Shown here: piece after piece, positions 16,602 to 26,837 of the stretch | Layout of the letters: each line of letters starts with the position of its first letter | How positions within the stretch are numbered: the first letter of the stretch is position 1 | Origin: Streptomyces griseoluteus | Lineage (GTDB): Bacteria > Actinomycetota > Actinomycetes > Streptomycetales > Streptomycetaceae | Length of the DNA stretch: 64,000 nt | Reading direction: 5' to 3' | NCBI GenBank assembly: GCA_000717735.1 | Contig: JOBE01000007.1 | Coordinates: 62,001 to 126,000, forward strand | Program-made: the position numbers and the translations under genes | The notes under the pieces: generated by a model | Databases searched by the model: none | Seen by the model: only the letters and a program-made list of their open reading frames with translations | What the model was told of the DNA's origin: nothing

Positions 16602-17310
16602 GGGCGGTACCCGGACCGGCCGGGCGGCGGTGAACTCGTCGCCAGGAGCAGCCCGTTCGTACGGCTGCCAGGGGAAGATCTTGCGGTGGCGGACGACGGT
16701 CTCGCCCTCGGGGGCGACGGTCACGGCGGGTGCGTATGTCGAGCGTGTCGGGGTCGGGGAAGCGCGCCGGGTCCCGATGGGCCGAACCCAGGACCAGCTG
16801 CACACGGTCGCCCCGGCGGACGGTCCGGCCGCCGAGCTCGCCGTCCCGGTGCGCCCACCGCGTGATCATCTGGACCGGCGGGTCGTGACGCAGGAACTCG
16901 TCCACGGCGTCCGGCAACAGGACCGGATCGGCGCGCAGTTCCTCCGCGACCTCCGGGTGCGCGAGCAGGGCGAGCACCGCCTTGCCGAGCAGCCCCGTCG
17001 TCGTCTCGTGCCCGGCGGTCAGCAGATGGACGCACGTCGCCGTCAGGGCGTGCGCCCCCGGGGAAGGGTCCGCGGCCCCGGCCGCCGCGAGCGCCGACAG
17101 CAGGCCCCCCCCGGTCCGCCGAACGCCGGGCCGCCAGTTCCCGGCGGAAGTAGCCGTCGAGTGCCACCGCCGCCCGTTCGGCCCGGTCGAGGGCGTCCGG
17201 TGACCGGTCGCCCCGGGTCCCGCCCGCCTGCTGGAGGGCGAGCGCCTCCGCCCGGAACCACGGCCACCGGTCGGCGTCCACCCCGAGCACGCCCGCGACG
17301 ACGAGCAGCG
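16602..17310 (-). pseudogene. Cytochrome P450 remnant
   Basis: A broken P450. One frame carries [28 protein letters not shown]. After a C8 run at 17105-17112 the frame changes and shows the I-helix ([21 protein letters not shown]), the K-helix region ([20 protein letters not shown]) and [19 protein letters not shown]. The coding ends near 16733, before the haem-binding Cys loop, and passes into an unrelated fragment ([21 protein letters not shown]) in a third frame to about 16602. The first 120 or so residues are also missing, cut off where it joins the amine oxidase. It cannot bind haem. Confidence 0.78.
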
Positions 17311-18722
17311 GGGCTCGCTCGCGCAGTGCTCCCCGGCGAAGAACATCCGGTGCTGCGGACGCACCGCCCGCCGCCGCTGCTCCTCGCACGCGGCGGCGTC
17401 CTGACCCCAGCGGATCGTGCACCCGCCCGCCGTCCACGGATGCTCGCCCCAGGCGAGACTGGCGACACCCCGCACCATGCCCCTGCGCAGCAACTGCGGA
17501 TGCATACGGCCCAGTTCCTCCACCACCGTCCGGTGCCGCAGCGCGGGCGGCATGGCGCCGAGGTGCGCGGCGTCCTCGCCGATCGTGTAGCTGGCGAGCA
17601 GCGCCGCACCCTGGGCGGGATCCGAGCCGCCGTCGGCCTCGGACGTCGGGTAGTACGTCCGCCGGATGCGGCCGCCGCTGAACGAGGCACCGCCCCGGAT
17701 GCCCTCGTGCTCCCAGAACGGCTCGCGGCAGTGCACGGCCACCTTCGTCGCCGGGCAGTAGTCCACCTCCCGTACGACCGCGAGCTTGTCCTCGTCGAAT
17801 CCGGTGAGCGTCAGACCCGCAGGACCGAGAACGGCACCGTGCACAGCACGTAGTCGCAGCGCCGGACGGCCGCGGAAGGGCCGCCCCCGAGCCGTACGAG
17901 GACGTGGTCGGCGGCCACGTCGAAGCCGGACACCCGCTGGCCCAGCCAGACGGGCCCCCGGATCCGGGCGGCGAGACGCTGTGCGAGCTGGTCCATGCCG
18001 CAGGCCAGCCGGACCAGTTCGGGACTCGTCTCGGTGAGGATGTCGTCGAGGAAACCGTTCAGCCGGGTGCCGCAGCCCGCCCGGATCCCCGGATGCGCCG
18101 CGAACAGACCGTGCACGTCCATCCGGTCCTTGGCGTGGCCGAGGAGATGCGGCGACAGGTCGACGTCCTCGACGAGAGCGAGCAGGTTGCGGGCGAGATC
18201 GGCGCGGAGCCCGGCCCGCAGCGCGGGCGGCGCGACGGCGTCCACCACCGCCGCCAGCCAGGCGCCGAACACGACGGTCTCCTCGCGGTACGGGAGGCCG
18301 GGCAGCGAGGAGCGGACGTCGGCGATCAGGGCTCGGGGCGCGTCCCTGAGCCGTACATGACCCGCGCTGGTCGCCAGGAACGCGTTCTCCTCGGAAAGCA
18401 GCGTGGTGAACGGCCGGACCTGGTCGGCGAGGCCCCGGTGCTCCACGTAGCGCATCGTGCGGCGGTGCGCGGTGGGGATGCGCATGGCGCCCAGCTCCAC
18501 GAAGGGGGCGCCCTCGGCCGCGCCGAAGCGGTGCGTGTGGACACGGCCCCCCAGCCTGCGACTGCCTTCGAGGACCTCGACACGGAACCCGAGCCGCTCC
18601 AGTTCGTAGGCGGCGACCAGGCCTGCCATCCCGGCGCCGACGACGGTCACCGTGCTGTTGGCGCGGGTGCGCCGCCGGGCGCGTGGCACATGACGGGACT
18701 GCGTGACGGTGGTGATCTGCAT
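17310..18722 (-). pseudogene. Flavin monoamine/L-amino-acid oxidase, frameshifted and 3' truncated
   Basis: An FAD-dependent amine oxidase: [30 protein letters not shown] near residue 24, then [10 protein letters not shown]. The first frame ends at TGA after [12 protein letters not shown]; the protein continues one base off ([30 protein letters not shown]). One missing G in a short G-run near 17816-17818 would explain this. The C-terminal FAD motif ([11 protein letters not shown]) is followed at once by P450 sequence, so the last 25 or so residues are lost. Start ATG at 18720-18722. Together with the next gene and the P450 it looks like a decayed oxidative pathway. Confidence 0.78.
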
Positions 18723-18786
18723 GTCGGTCCGACTCCCGATCGGTTCGGTGCGCAGGTCTGGGGTGGGCGTGCCGGAACGCGGACGT

Positions 18787-20383
18787 CTACGGGCCGCTGT
18801 GGGCGAGCGCCGCCAGATAGTCGTGGAGCAGGGCGGGGCGGGTGAGCGGGGCCACCAGGCCCACGCATCCGTCGGGGCGCACCAGACGCAGGTCGTCGGG
18901 GTGCCCGAGGCGCCTGGCCTCCGCGGCGTCCCAGGGCGTCACCGGCAGGATCCGGACGGGCGCGGGGAACAGCGCGCACGCCTCGCGCAGGCTGTCGAGC
19001 ACATCGGGGCGGGCCCGCGCGGCATGCAGCACCAGGGTCCACCGCTCGTACCCGAGGACCGCGTGCAGACGGGTGGCCGTGGGACCCGCCGGCCCCGTGG
19101 GATCCATGGGATCGGTCGGGCAGGCGGTGACCGTGACGTCCGGCATGCGGTCGCCCGCGCGCCCCCGGGCGCAGGGGACGGCCGGGGCGGTGCCAGGCCA
19201 GCGCCCCGCCCGCGTGGCTGCGGCCCAGGTCGCTCAGGCGCAGGTCGAGTTTGCGCTGGAAGCCGCGCCGGGCGAGCGCGGCGGGCACCGTCGCCGTGAA
19301 GGCCCGGTAGCCCAGCGGCGGCAGCGGCAGCTCCATGAAGTTGAACCGCATCTCGCGGATGTACCGCACGGCGAGGAGGCGTTGCTCGTCGCCGTACGTG
19401 TCCAGGAGCCGCTCGCCCGCCTGCCCGTGGTGCACGGCGGCGAGCTTCCAGGCGAGGTTGTGCGCGCCGAGGATGCCGACGTTCATGCCGTGGCCGCCTA
19501 CCGGGGCCCAGGCGTGCGCCGCGTCCCCGGCGAGCAGTCCGCGCCCGCAGCGCAGCCGGGCGGCGACCCGGTCGCTGAAGCGGGCCCGGTTCAGCCAGGG
19601 CGTCACGGTGGGCCCGAGCCGCAGGTCCGGCATTCCGGCGGTGTCCGCGACCAGGTCGCGGAGTTCGCCGAGGGTGGGAGCGGCGGTCAGGGTGGGGTCG
19701 GGGTCGTCGCGGAAGCAGAAGAAGCGGAAGCCGCCGCCGGGCAGCGGTAAGACGAGCAGGGAGCGGTGCGGCGCCAGGAAGATGTGCCCCCGGCCGGGCT
19801 CCCCGGTGAGCGGCCAGGTGGGGTGGGCGTTGCCCTGGACCACCTGGAGTCCGGTGCGGCGGCGCCCTTCGAAGGGGATGCCGAGACGGTCCCTGACCAC
19901 GCTGGCGGTGCCCTCGCAGCCGATGATCCACGGGGCGGCGGCGGACTCGAAGGAGCCGTCCTCGTGCCGCAGGGTGAACTCGGCCCGGTCCTCGTGGACC
20001 TTGCCGTCCGTCAGCTCGGTGTTCCACTCGACGCGGGTGCCGAGCCCCGCCAGTTCCTCGCAGAGGAGGCGCTCGATGTCGTGCTGCTCGATGTTCAGCG
20101 GGCGGGCGTACGCCGAACGCGCCCAGCCGGTGGTGAGTTCGCCGAGGGAGCGGCCACGGGCGTGGATCGTCACCACGTCGAGCTCCACTCCGTGGCGCCG
20201 GAGCGTCTCGCCGACGCCCAGGGCGTCGAGCGCCTCACGGGCCCGCGCCCAGAGCACCAGGGCCCGGGCCTCGTGCTTGGTCGCGGGCGCCTTGTCGACG
20301 ATCCGGACGCGCAGCGCGAGCCGGCGCAGGGCGATGGCGAGCGTCAGCCCGACGGGGCCGGCCCCGACGACGCACACGTCCAC
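18787..20383 (-). pseudogene. FAD-dependent aromatic hydroxylase (PHBH-type), one frameshift
   Basis: A class A flavin monooxygenase of about 530 residues if repaired. The N-terminal GAGPVGLTLAIALRR, the middle DRLGIPFEGRR and the C-terminal GLLAGDAAHAWAPVGGHGMNVGILGAHNLAWKL motifs are intact. Just after HAGGALAWHRPGR the frame slips in a CG-rich run near 19153-19163 and resumes as DVTVTACPTDPMDPTG to the TGA at 18787. The C-terminal thioredoxin-like domain is thus separated from the catalytic part. A TTA leucine codon lies at 19750-19748. Recent inactivation or assembly error; the catalytic half alone could still be made. Confidence 0.8.
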
Positions 20384-20548
20384 GTCCTCGGTCCCGTCGC
20401 CGTCCCGGCCTGCCGCCCCGCGCGGCGGGGCGCGAGGATCATGACGACCAGGGGAGATGACTACCTGTGCATCATGTGGTCGGTTTGGGTGACGATGATG
20501 GGATCCGGCCGTCCGAGGCGCCGAAGGGCGCCACCTCTGGCCGGATCA

Positions 20549-21484
20549 TCACGCTGAGGCGTGAGTCGTCCCCGGATGCCCGTCGGTTCGGCCCTGGCCG
20601 ACGGCTTCCCGGGGCGTGTTCTCGACACTCCCACCCCGCGGAACGTGGCCAGTTCTCGACAAGGCCGTCGCCGGGGCCGTCGCTTCGTCCCCGTGCTTCC
20701 GGACGAAGCGCCCGGGGGTCGTGCCCACGAGCCGCTTGAACGAGCGGGTCAGATGCGACTGGTCGTAGAAGCCGGTCGCCGCCGCCACCTCTCCGGGCGA
20801 CCGCCCTTCGAGCAGCAGCCGCCGGGCCCGGTCGAGCCGGCGGGCCGTCAGGTACTGGTGCGGGGCGATACCGAAGGCGCCGCTGAACGCCCGTACCAGA
20901 TGGGCCGGATGGGCGTGCAGCAGCCCCGCGGCCTCGTCCAGGGTCACCCCCTGGACGAGACGTTCGTCCAGCAGGTCGCGCAGCCCGTGGGCCACACCGG
21001 GACCGACCGGTCGCGTACGGGTCACCGAACGGGGCCGCAGATGCGTGCGCAGCCGCTCACGGATGAGGGCGAGGCGGCTCTGCGCCTCCAGTTCGTCCGC
21101 CCGGTCCGCGAGCGCGGCGTGCAACTGCCCGACGCGCTGCCGCAGCAGCGGATCGACGAGATCGGGCCCGTCCACCGCGGCGCCGATGAAACTCTCGTCC
21201 AGCTGGGTCAGGTCCAGGTACAGCACCCGCTTGCGGAACCCGTGCGGGGTGGCGGGCGAGCCGTTGTGCGGCACCTGCGGCGGCAGCAGGGACACCGTGT
21301 CGCCCGGGGTGCCGTGCTCGCGCCGGTTCAGGTCGTAGCGGACGACGCCGTCGTCGACGATGAGCAGGGTCCACACGTCATGCACGTGCATCGGGTAGGC
21401 GTGCGCGGTGAAGCGGGCGTGGAAGACCTCCGCGATCCCGGGGACCCGCGGGCGCCACGCCGAGACCTCCTGCCCGGCCACCAT
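20549..21484 (-). CDS. AraC family transcriptional regulator with cupin domain
   Basis: A 311-residue AraC regulator. The N-terminal cupin (FHARFTAHAYPMHVHDVWTLLIVDDGVVRYDL) senses a ligand. The C-terminal double HTH runs from GVTLDEAAGLLHAHPAHLVRAFSGAFGIAPHQYL to GEVAAATGFYDQSHLTRSFKRLVGTTPGRF. The start at ATG 21484 leaves a 49-base divergent promoter to the DUF2000 gene. AraC-DUF2000 divergent pairs are frequent in Streptomyces, which suggests that it activates that gene. Confidence 0.9.
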   Translation of the reverse strand: MVAGQEVSAWRPRVPGIAEVFHARFTAHAYPMHVHDVWTLLIVDDGVVRYDLNRREHGTPGDTVSLLPPQVPHNGSPATPHGFRKRVLYLDLTQLDESFIGAAVDGPDLVDPLLRQRVGQLHAALADRADELEAQSRLALIRERLRTHLRPRSVTRTRPVGPGVAHGLRDLLDERLVQGVTLDEAAGLLHAHPAHLVRAFSGAFGIAPHQYLTARRLDRARRLLLEGRSPGEVAAATGFYDQSHLTRSFKRLVGTTPGRFVRKHGDEATAPATALSRTGHVPRGGSVENTPREAVGQGRTDGHPGTTHASA

Positions 21485-21533
21485 GCAAGGAATGTACAAG
21501 ACGGCACCGCGGGGTGGTCGGCAGGCTCGGAGC

Positions 21534-21971
21534 ATGACGACGACCACCGACCACGCGCCCGTACGCTTCGACACCAAGATCGCCGTGCTCCTGCGGGAGG
21601 ACCTGGAGACCTGGCAGCGGCTGAACGTCACCGCCTTCCTGGTCAGCGGCATCGGCCCGGAACTCCCCGAGGTGATCGGCGAACCGTACGCCGACGCCGA
21701 CGGCACCCCGTACCTGCCGATGTTCCGCCAGCCCGTCCTGGTCTTCGAGGGCACGAAGGAGACGCTGACCACGGCGCACGCCCGGGCGCTCTCCCGCGCA
21801 CTGCCGCGGGCGGTCTTCACGACCGACCTCTTCGCCACCGGCAACGACCGGGACAACCGCGCCGCGGTACGGGCCGTGGGCAAGGACCGGCTGGATCTCG
21901 CGGGCATCGCCGTCTACGGGCCGCGCAACGCGGTCGACAAGGTGCTCAAGGGCGCGCGGATGCATCCCTGA
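21534..21971 (+). CDS. DUF2000 family protein
   Basis: A 145-residue DUF2000 protein (RFDTKIAVLLREDLETWQRLNVTAFLVSGIG ... FVFEGTKETL-like core, then RALPRAVFTTDLFATGNDRDNRAAVRAV). The family has a peptidyl-tRNA hydrolase-like fold and no proven function. ATG at 21534 with GGAG-like purines upstream. Divergent to an AraC regulator 49 bases away. Confidence 0.85.
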   Translation: MTTTTDHAPVRFDTKIAVLLREDLETWQRLNVTAFLVSGIGPELPEVIGEPYADADGTPYLPMFRQPVLVFEGTKETLTTAHARALSRALPRAVFTTDLFATGNDRDNRAAVRAVGKDRLDLAGIAVYGPRNAVDKVLKGARMHP

Positions 21972-22068
21972 CGCCGGGCTGAGCACGGCACGGGCCTGAC
22001 GGCGAGGGACGCCGTTGTCGGTGGCGTGCCGTACAACTGGGAGTCGGGAACAGGCTGGGGGGTTGCAG

Positions 22069-25000
22069 GTGGATACGTTCACGGACCTGGCGTGCGGCGA
22101 CCGCGCGCCGCTCGTCGGGCGTGCCCGGGAACTCGACCGGCTCGACGCGCTGCTGCGCCGCCGCAGGGCGGGAGCGGGCCCGGTGGCCGTGGACGTCACG
22201 GGTGAGCCGGGCATCGGCAAGACCCGGCTCCTCGCCGAGTTCGCGGCGCGGGCGCGCCGGCAGGGCGCGACCGTCCTGCGCGGCCGCGCGAGCCCCGGTG
22301 ACGGGGACCACGGCGTCCCCTTCCAGGCCTTCGCGGACGCCTTCGCCGACCTGGACCACGGAGACCGTACGGGCTCCGCGGCCCTGGCCGGACTCGCGGA
22401 ACTCCTCGAACCGGCGCCCGCGTCCGGTCCGGTGGGGGCGGGGGACGGCCGTGCGGACGGGGTCGCGACCGGTGCCGCGTGCGCTGACAGGGTGCGGCGG
22501 ATCGCGGCGGCGGTCGGCCGGGTCCCGGGCCCCGGACTCGTGCTCGTCCTCGACGACTTCCACCACGCCGACCCCGCCTCCGTCGCGCTCGTCGACCATC
22601 TCCTCCGGCATCCGCTCCGAGCCCTCGTCCTGCTCGTCCTCGCGCGCCGCGAGCGGCAGACAGCGCCCGGCCTCGGCTCGGTCCTCGCCCGGGCGGCCGA
22701 CTCGGGGGACCTCACCCGGCTCGCCCTCGGGCCGTTGACGGCGGAGGAGTGCGCCGAGGGGCTCGCCGCCGGGCTGCCGCCCGGACCCGCCCGGGAGATC
22801 CACGCCGCCTCGCTCGGCAATCCGCTCTACCACCGGGCCCTCGCGTACGCGCGTACGCGCGGGGGAGAGGCGTCCGGCACCGGGCCCGTCGCGGTGTTCC
22901 TCGACGAACTCACCCCGCTCGGCGGGCCGGAGCGGGCGCTCGTCGAGGCGCTCGCCGTGCTCGACGGGCGTGCGACGGCCGAGCTCCTCACCGCCGTCAC
23001 CCTGCCGGGCCCCGTGGACCGGCCCGCGTCCGACGGGGCCCTGCGGGAGGTGACCCGCCGTGACCTCGTCCGGCCCGACGCCGACGGGCGCCTCCTGGTC
23101 CTGCGCCACCCGGCCCTCGCGGAACTCGTCCGGGGCACGCTCCACCCGTGGCGCCGTACGGAACTGCACCGGCGGGCGGCCGACGCCCTGGCCCGGACCG
23201 GAGCGCCCGTCACCGAGCGCGCCCCGCACCTCGTGCGCGCCGCGACCGTCTGGGACCCGGCCGTCGCCACCGATCTGGTCGAGGCCGCCGAGCGGATCGG
23301 GGCGGCCGACCCCGCCCGCGCCGCCCACTGGCTCGCGGCCGTCCTCGCGCTGCTCCCCGACACCCCCGACCACCGCGCCGGTCGGTGGCAACTGATGCTC
23401 CGGCGCGCCGACGCCCTCGGGTCGGCCGGCCGGGTGGCGGAGAGCCGGGACCTCCTGCACCACCTCATCGACGCCTGCGGACCGGAAGACCGGGGTGACC
23501 CGGCTGACCCGGCTGACCCGGCTGACCCGGGGGAGCAGAGGGAGCAGGGCAACGACAGCGGCGGTGGCGTCGACGACGTCGGCCTCCGCGACGGCTTCCG
23601 CGTCGGCGGGATGGGCACGGCCGAGCTGCGGACCTCCGCCGTGCTGCTCTGCGCCTTCATGGAGCGCCACCTCGGCCGCTACCCCGAAGCGGACGCCCTG
23701 CTCCGCGCCGAACTGGCGCGAACCCCCGGGCCCCGCCCCGACCTGCGGACCCGGCTCGTCGTCGAGTGGGGCTGCCGGGCCCTCTTCGCCGCCCGGTACC
23801 CCGACGTCCGCCCCGTCCTCGCCCCGACCCTCGACGACGCCCGGCGGCGCCGCGACGACGCGGGCACGGCCGAGGTCCTGACCCTGGCCGCGCTCGGCGA
23901 GGCGTACCTCGGCGAGACCGCCGCCGCGCGCGCCCACGCGGCGCAGGCCGCGGCCCTCACCGATGCCTTCACCGACGGGCAACTGGCCGACCAGGCCGAA
24001 TCGCTGGTGCGCCTCGGCTGGACCGAGGTCTTCCTGGAGGAGTACGGGACCGCCGAGCGGCACGCCACCCGGGGGATCGCGATGGCCCGCCGCGCCGGAC
24101 GGCCCTTCGCGCTCTCGCAGCTCCTCCTCTGCTCGGCGTACGTCCACCTCCTGACCGGCAGGGTCGGCGCCGCCCTCGGCCTGGCCGACCAGTCCCTCGC
24201 CGTGGCCCGCACCCTGGGCGGCCCCGAACTCGTCGGCTTCAGCGGGGCGCTGCGGGCCACCGTCCTCCTCCACGCCCGGCCGCTCGGCGACCCGGAGGCG
24301 CTGGCCGCCGCCGAGGAGGCCGCGGCCACCGTGGGCACCGCCGAAGGCTGGTGGGCCACCCAGGCCCGCTGCCTCCTCGGCCACTCGGTACCGCTCGCCC
24401 GGGACCCGCACCGGGTGCGGGAGGTGCTCCTGCGGGCGGGTGGCGACCGGGACCTCTCCCGGCTCCAGGCCTCGCTGCGCCCCGGATACCTCGAACTCCT
24501 CGCGGGCGCGGCCCTCGCCACCGGAGACCTCGCGGAGGCCGAGCGGGTGGCACGCCGGGCCCTCGCCGAGGCCGAGCCGCTCGGACTGCCCGTCCAGCTC
24601 GCCGCCGCGCGGCGCGCCTGGGGGCAGGTCCTCGCCCGGCGGGGCGAACCGGCAGCGGCGGCCGAGGCGTTCGCCGACGCGGCTCGGCAGAGCGCGCTCT
24701 CCGGCGCGACCCTCCGCGAGGCCCACGGCCTGCTCCTCGCCGCCCCCTGGACACAGGCGGCGGGCGACGGGCCCCTGGCCGCCGCGCAGTGGCGCAGGGG
24801 CCGTCGGCTCGCCGCCGAGGGCGGCGCCCGGATGCTGGTGGACCTGGCCGACCGCACCAGACCCGTTCCGGCGGAGCGCGGCGCCGGTGGGCGGCTCGCC
24901 GAACTCACCCCGCGGGAGCGGGAGATCTCCGTCCTGGTCGCCGAAGGGCTCACCAACCAGGCCGTCGCCGACCGGCTCTCCCTCAGCCCCCGCACGGTCG

Positions 25001-25110
25001 AGAGCCATGTCGCCCGGGTCTACCGCAAGACGGGCGTGGAGACCCGGGCCGGACTCGCCTCCCTCGTGGTCAGACACGGAGTGGGAGGAGGTCAGTCCTT
25101 GCGGGGGTAG
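22069..25110 (+). CDS. LAL-type LuxR regulator with AAA/NB domain
   Basis: A 1013-residue large ATP-binding LuxR-family regulator. The N-terminal ATPase has Walker A (GEPGIGKTRLL, about residue 44) and Walker B (LVLVLDDFHHAD). The centre is a long TPR-like helical array, and the C-terminus a LuxR HTH (LTPREREISVLVAEGLTNQAVADRLSLSPRTVESHV). I chose the GTG at 22069, 8 bases after a G-rich ribosome site; a TTG at 22015 is possible. A Pro-Ala-Asp repeat lies near residue 480. It stands alone, divergent from nothing obvious, and its 3' end overlaps the kinase gene by 19 bp. Targets unknown. Confidence 0.88.
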   Translation: MDTFTDLACGDRAPLVGRARELDRLDALLRRRRAGAGPVAVDVTGEPGIGKTRLLAEFAARARRQGATVLRGRASPGDGDHGVPFQAFADAFADLDHGDRTGSAALAGLAELLEPAPASGPVGAGDGRADGVATGAACADRVRRIAAAVGRVPGPGLVLVLDDFHHADPASVALVDHLLRHPLRALVLLVLARRERQTAPGLGSVLARAADSGDLTRLALGPLTAEECAEGLAAGLPPGPAREIHAASLGNPLYHRALAYARTRGGEASGTGPVAVFLDELTPLGGPERALVEALAVLDGRATAELLTAVTLPGPVDRPASDGALREVTRRDLVRPDADGRLLVLRHPALAELVRGTLHPWRRTELHRRAADALARTGAPVTERAPHLVRAATVWDPAVATDLVEAAERIGAADPARAAHWLAAVLALLPDTPDHRAGRWQLMLRRADALGSAGRVAESRDLLHHLIDACGPEDRGDPADPADPADPGEQREQGNDSGGGVDDVGLRDGFRVGGMGTAELRTSAVLLCAFMERHLGRYPEADALLRAELARTPGPRPDLRTRLVVEWGCRALFAARYPDVRPVLAPTLDDARRRRDDAGTAEVLTLAALGEAYLGETAAARAHAAQAAALTDAFTDGQLADQAESLVRLGWTEVFLEEYGTAERHATRGIAMARRAGRPFALSQLLLCSAYVHLLTGRVGAALGLADQSLAVARTLGGPELVGFSGALRATVLLHARPLGDPEALAAAEEAAATVGTAEGWWATQARCLLGHSVPLARDPHRVREVLLRAGGDRDLSRLQASLRPGYLELLAGAALATGDLAEAERVARRALAEAEPLGLPVQLAAARRAWGQVLARRGEPAAAAEAFADAARQSALSGATLREAHGLLLAAPWTQAAGDGPLAAAQWRRGRRLAAEGGARMLVDLADRTRPVPAERGAGGRLAELTPREREISVLVAEGLTNQAVADRLSLSPRTVESHVARVYRKTGVETRAGLASLVVRHGVGGGQSLRG
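23497..23532 (+). repeat. In-frame 9-bp tandem repeat within the LAL gene
   Basis: The unit CTGACCCGG occurs about four times in tandem and encodes a (Ala-Asp-Pro)n linker between helical repeats of the LAL regulator. Copy number changes would alter only linker length. Confidence 0.7.
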
Positions 25111-26837
25111 GTGGCCGTCACCCGGCCCTTCGCGTCGGCGTTCAGATAGCCGGTGCCGTAGGCGTCGGTCAGATAGATGCTCAGCCCCGCCTCGCTGCCG
25201 AGCAGGGTCGAGCCCGGGACGAGAACGAGGTAGCGGCTGGTCGGCTGATCGACCCCCAGCTCCTTGTCGGCGCGCTTGACCAGTCCGGGCAGGGCGTCCC
25301 AGTCGAAGGCGTTCAGGTCGGCCGGGACCGCGCCGGGGAAGGAGGTGCCGGATCCCTGGCGCACGGCCACGTCCCCGTTCCGGTAGACGTAGCGGTCGTA
25401 CCGCTTCGAACTGCCCTTGACCAGCGACTCGGCGACCGCGTAGTCCGGGTAGACGACGAAGCCGGTGACCCTCGTGCTGCCCGATGCCGCCTTGACCGCG
25501 GCGATGGCGGTCCGGACTCCGGCGGGCGTCAGCAGGTCGCGAGCCACCGGATCCGCCTCCTTCGTGGGCGTCGGCGCCTTGGACGCCGAAGGCCGCTGCG
25601 CGGCCGGCCCCTGACGGGAGGGCGGAGCGCTGCTCGGACCGCTGCCCGGGTCGGCCGGCCGCCAGTCCCAGGTCATGGCGGCGACGGGGATGCCGACGGC
25701 GAGCACCACCACGGCGGCGGAGCCCAGGAACCGTCCGGTACGGCCCCGCCGACGCGGTTCGGGGCCACCCGGAGGAGAGGACACGGAGGGAGCGGTCGCC
25801 GGAACCCCGGCCGAAGGAACCGGCGCAGGAACCGGTGAAGGAGCGGCCGTCGGACCAGCCGCAGAAGCGTCCGAGCGGGCGGCCGCCGGAGCAGCCGCAG
25901 AAGCGTCCGAACGAGCGGCGGGCGTGGAAGGGGGAGACAGCCGGAACGAGGTCGCCTCGCCCTCGGCGGCCGTCGAGCCCGCGTCCTGACGGGGGGCCGG
26001 GGGCCCGGCCGGGCCCGTCGTCGTGACGGCGGCGAGCGCGCGGTCGAGCTCTTCCGCGTCCGGCCGGCCGACCGGGTCCCGTACGAGGAGCCGGGCGAGT
26101 ACGCCGGTCAGCGCACCGGCCCGCCGCGGCGGCGGCACGTCGTCGGAGAGGACGGCCGCGAGCGTCGCGAGCGTGTTCTCCCGGCGCAGCGGATGCCGGC
26201 CCTCCACCGCCACGTACAGCAGCATGCCGAGGGACCACAGGTCGGCGGCCGGACCGCTGCCGACGCCGCGGATCCGCTCGGGCGCCATGTAGTCCGGCGA
26301 GCCGATGATGGAACCCGAGGCCGTCAGCACGGTGGACTCGCGGATCGCCGCGATGCCGAAGTCGGTGAGCACCGGCCGTCCGTCGGGGCGCAGCAGGACG
26401 TTGGGGGGCTTCACGTCACGGTGCTCGATGTCCCGCGCGTGGGCGGCCCGCAGGGCCGAGAGCAGCTCGCGGCCGAGCCCCGCCGCCTCGACGGGCGTCA
26501 TCGTGCCCCGGTCGAGCCGGTCCTGGAGCGACCCGCCGGTGACCAGCTCCATCACGAGCCAGGGATAGGTCCCCTCGCCCGCGTCGACGATGTGATGGAT
26601 CGTCACCACGTTGGGGTGGTCGATCCGGGCCAGCGCGCGTGCCTCACGGAGGACGCGGGCGCGCAGCGTCCTGGCCCCCTCGACGTCGTGCTCGGCGAGC
26701 GCGGGATCCGGCGGACGTACCTCCTTGAGCGCCACGTCCCGGTGGAGGACCAGGTCGCGGGCGCGCCAGACCGTGCCCATACCGCCCCCGCCCAGCCGCT
26801 CCACCAGCTCGAAGCGGCCGTCGATCACTCTGCTCAC
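25092..26837 (-). CDS. Membrane-bound Ser/Thr protein kinase (PknB-like)
   Basis: A 581-residue Hanks-type kinase. The Gly-loop (LGGGGMGTVWRARD), invariant Lys (VALKEV), catalytic loop (EHRDVKPPNVLL), DFG (LTDFGIA) and APE (YMAPERIRG) are all present in the first 270 residues. A Pro/Ala-rich linker, a single membrane helix (about 390-412, FLGSAAVVVLAVGIPVAAMTW) and an extracytoplasmic C-terminal domain of about 140 residues with no PASTA motifs follow. The GTG start overlaps the stop of the upstream TPR-like gene (GTGA). The outer domain probably senses an unknown signal. Confidence 0.92.
   Translation of the reverse strand: MSRVIDGRFELVERLGGGGMGTVWRARDLVLHRDVALKEVRPPDPALAEHDVEGARTLRARVLREARALARIDHPNVVTIHHIVDAGEGTYPWLVMELVTGGSLQDRLDRGTMTPVEAAGLGRELLSALRAAHARDIEHRDVKPPNVLLRPDGRPVLTDFGIAAIRESTVLTASGSIIGSPDYMAPERIRGVGSGPAADLWSLGMLLYVAVEGRHPLRRENTLATLAAVLSDDVPPPRRAGALTGVLARLLVRDPVGRPDAEELDRALAAVTTTGPAGPPAPRQDAGSTAAEGEATSFRLSPPSTPAARSDASAAAPAAARSDASAAGPTAAPSPVPAPVPSAGVPATAPSVSSPPGGPEPRRRGRTGRFLGSAAVVVLAVGIPVAAMTWDWRPADPGSGPSSAPPSRQGPAAQRPSASKAPTPTKEADPVARDLLTPAGVRTAIAAVKAASGSTRVTGFVVYPDYAVAESLVKGSSKRYDRYVYRNGDVAVRQGSGTSFPGAVPADLNAFDWDALPGLVKRADKELGVDQPTSRYLVLVPGSTLLGSEAGLSIYLTDAYGTGYLNADAKGRVTATYPRKD

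Noticed and set aside
21946..26238. Minus-strand open frame of 1430 codons across the LAL gene
   Set aside because: It is composed of Gly/Arg/Glu-rich low-complexity sequence, while the plus strand has Walker motifs and a LuxR HTH; the frame also mixes two unrelated genes.
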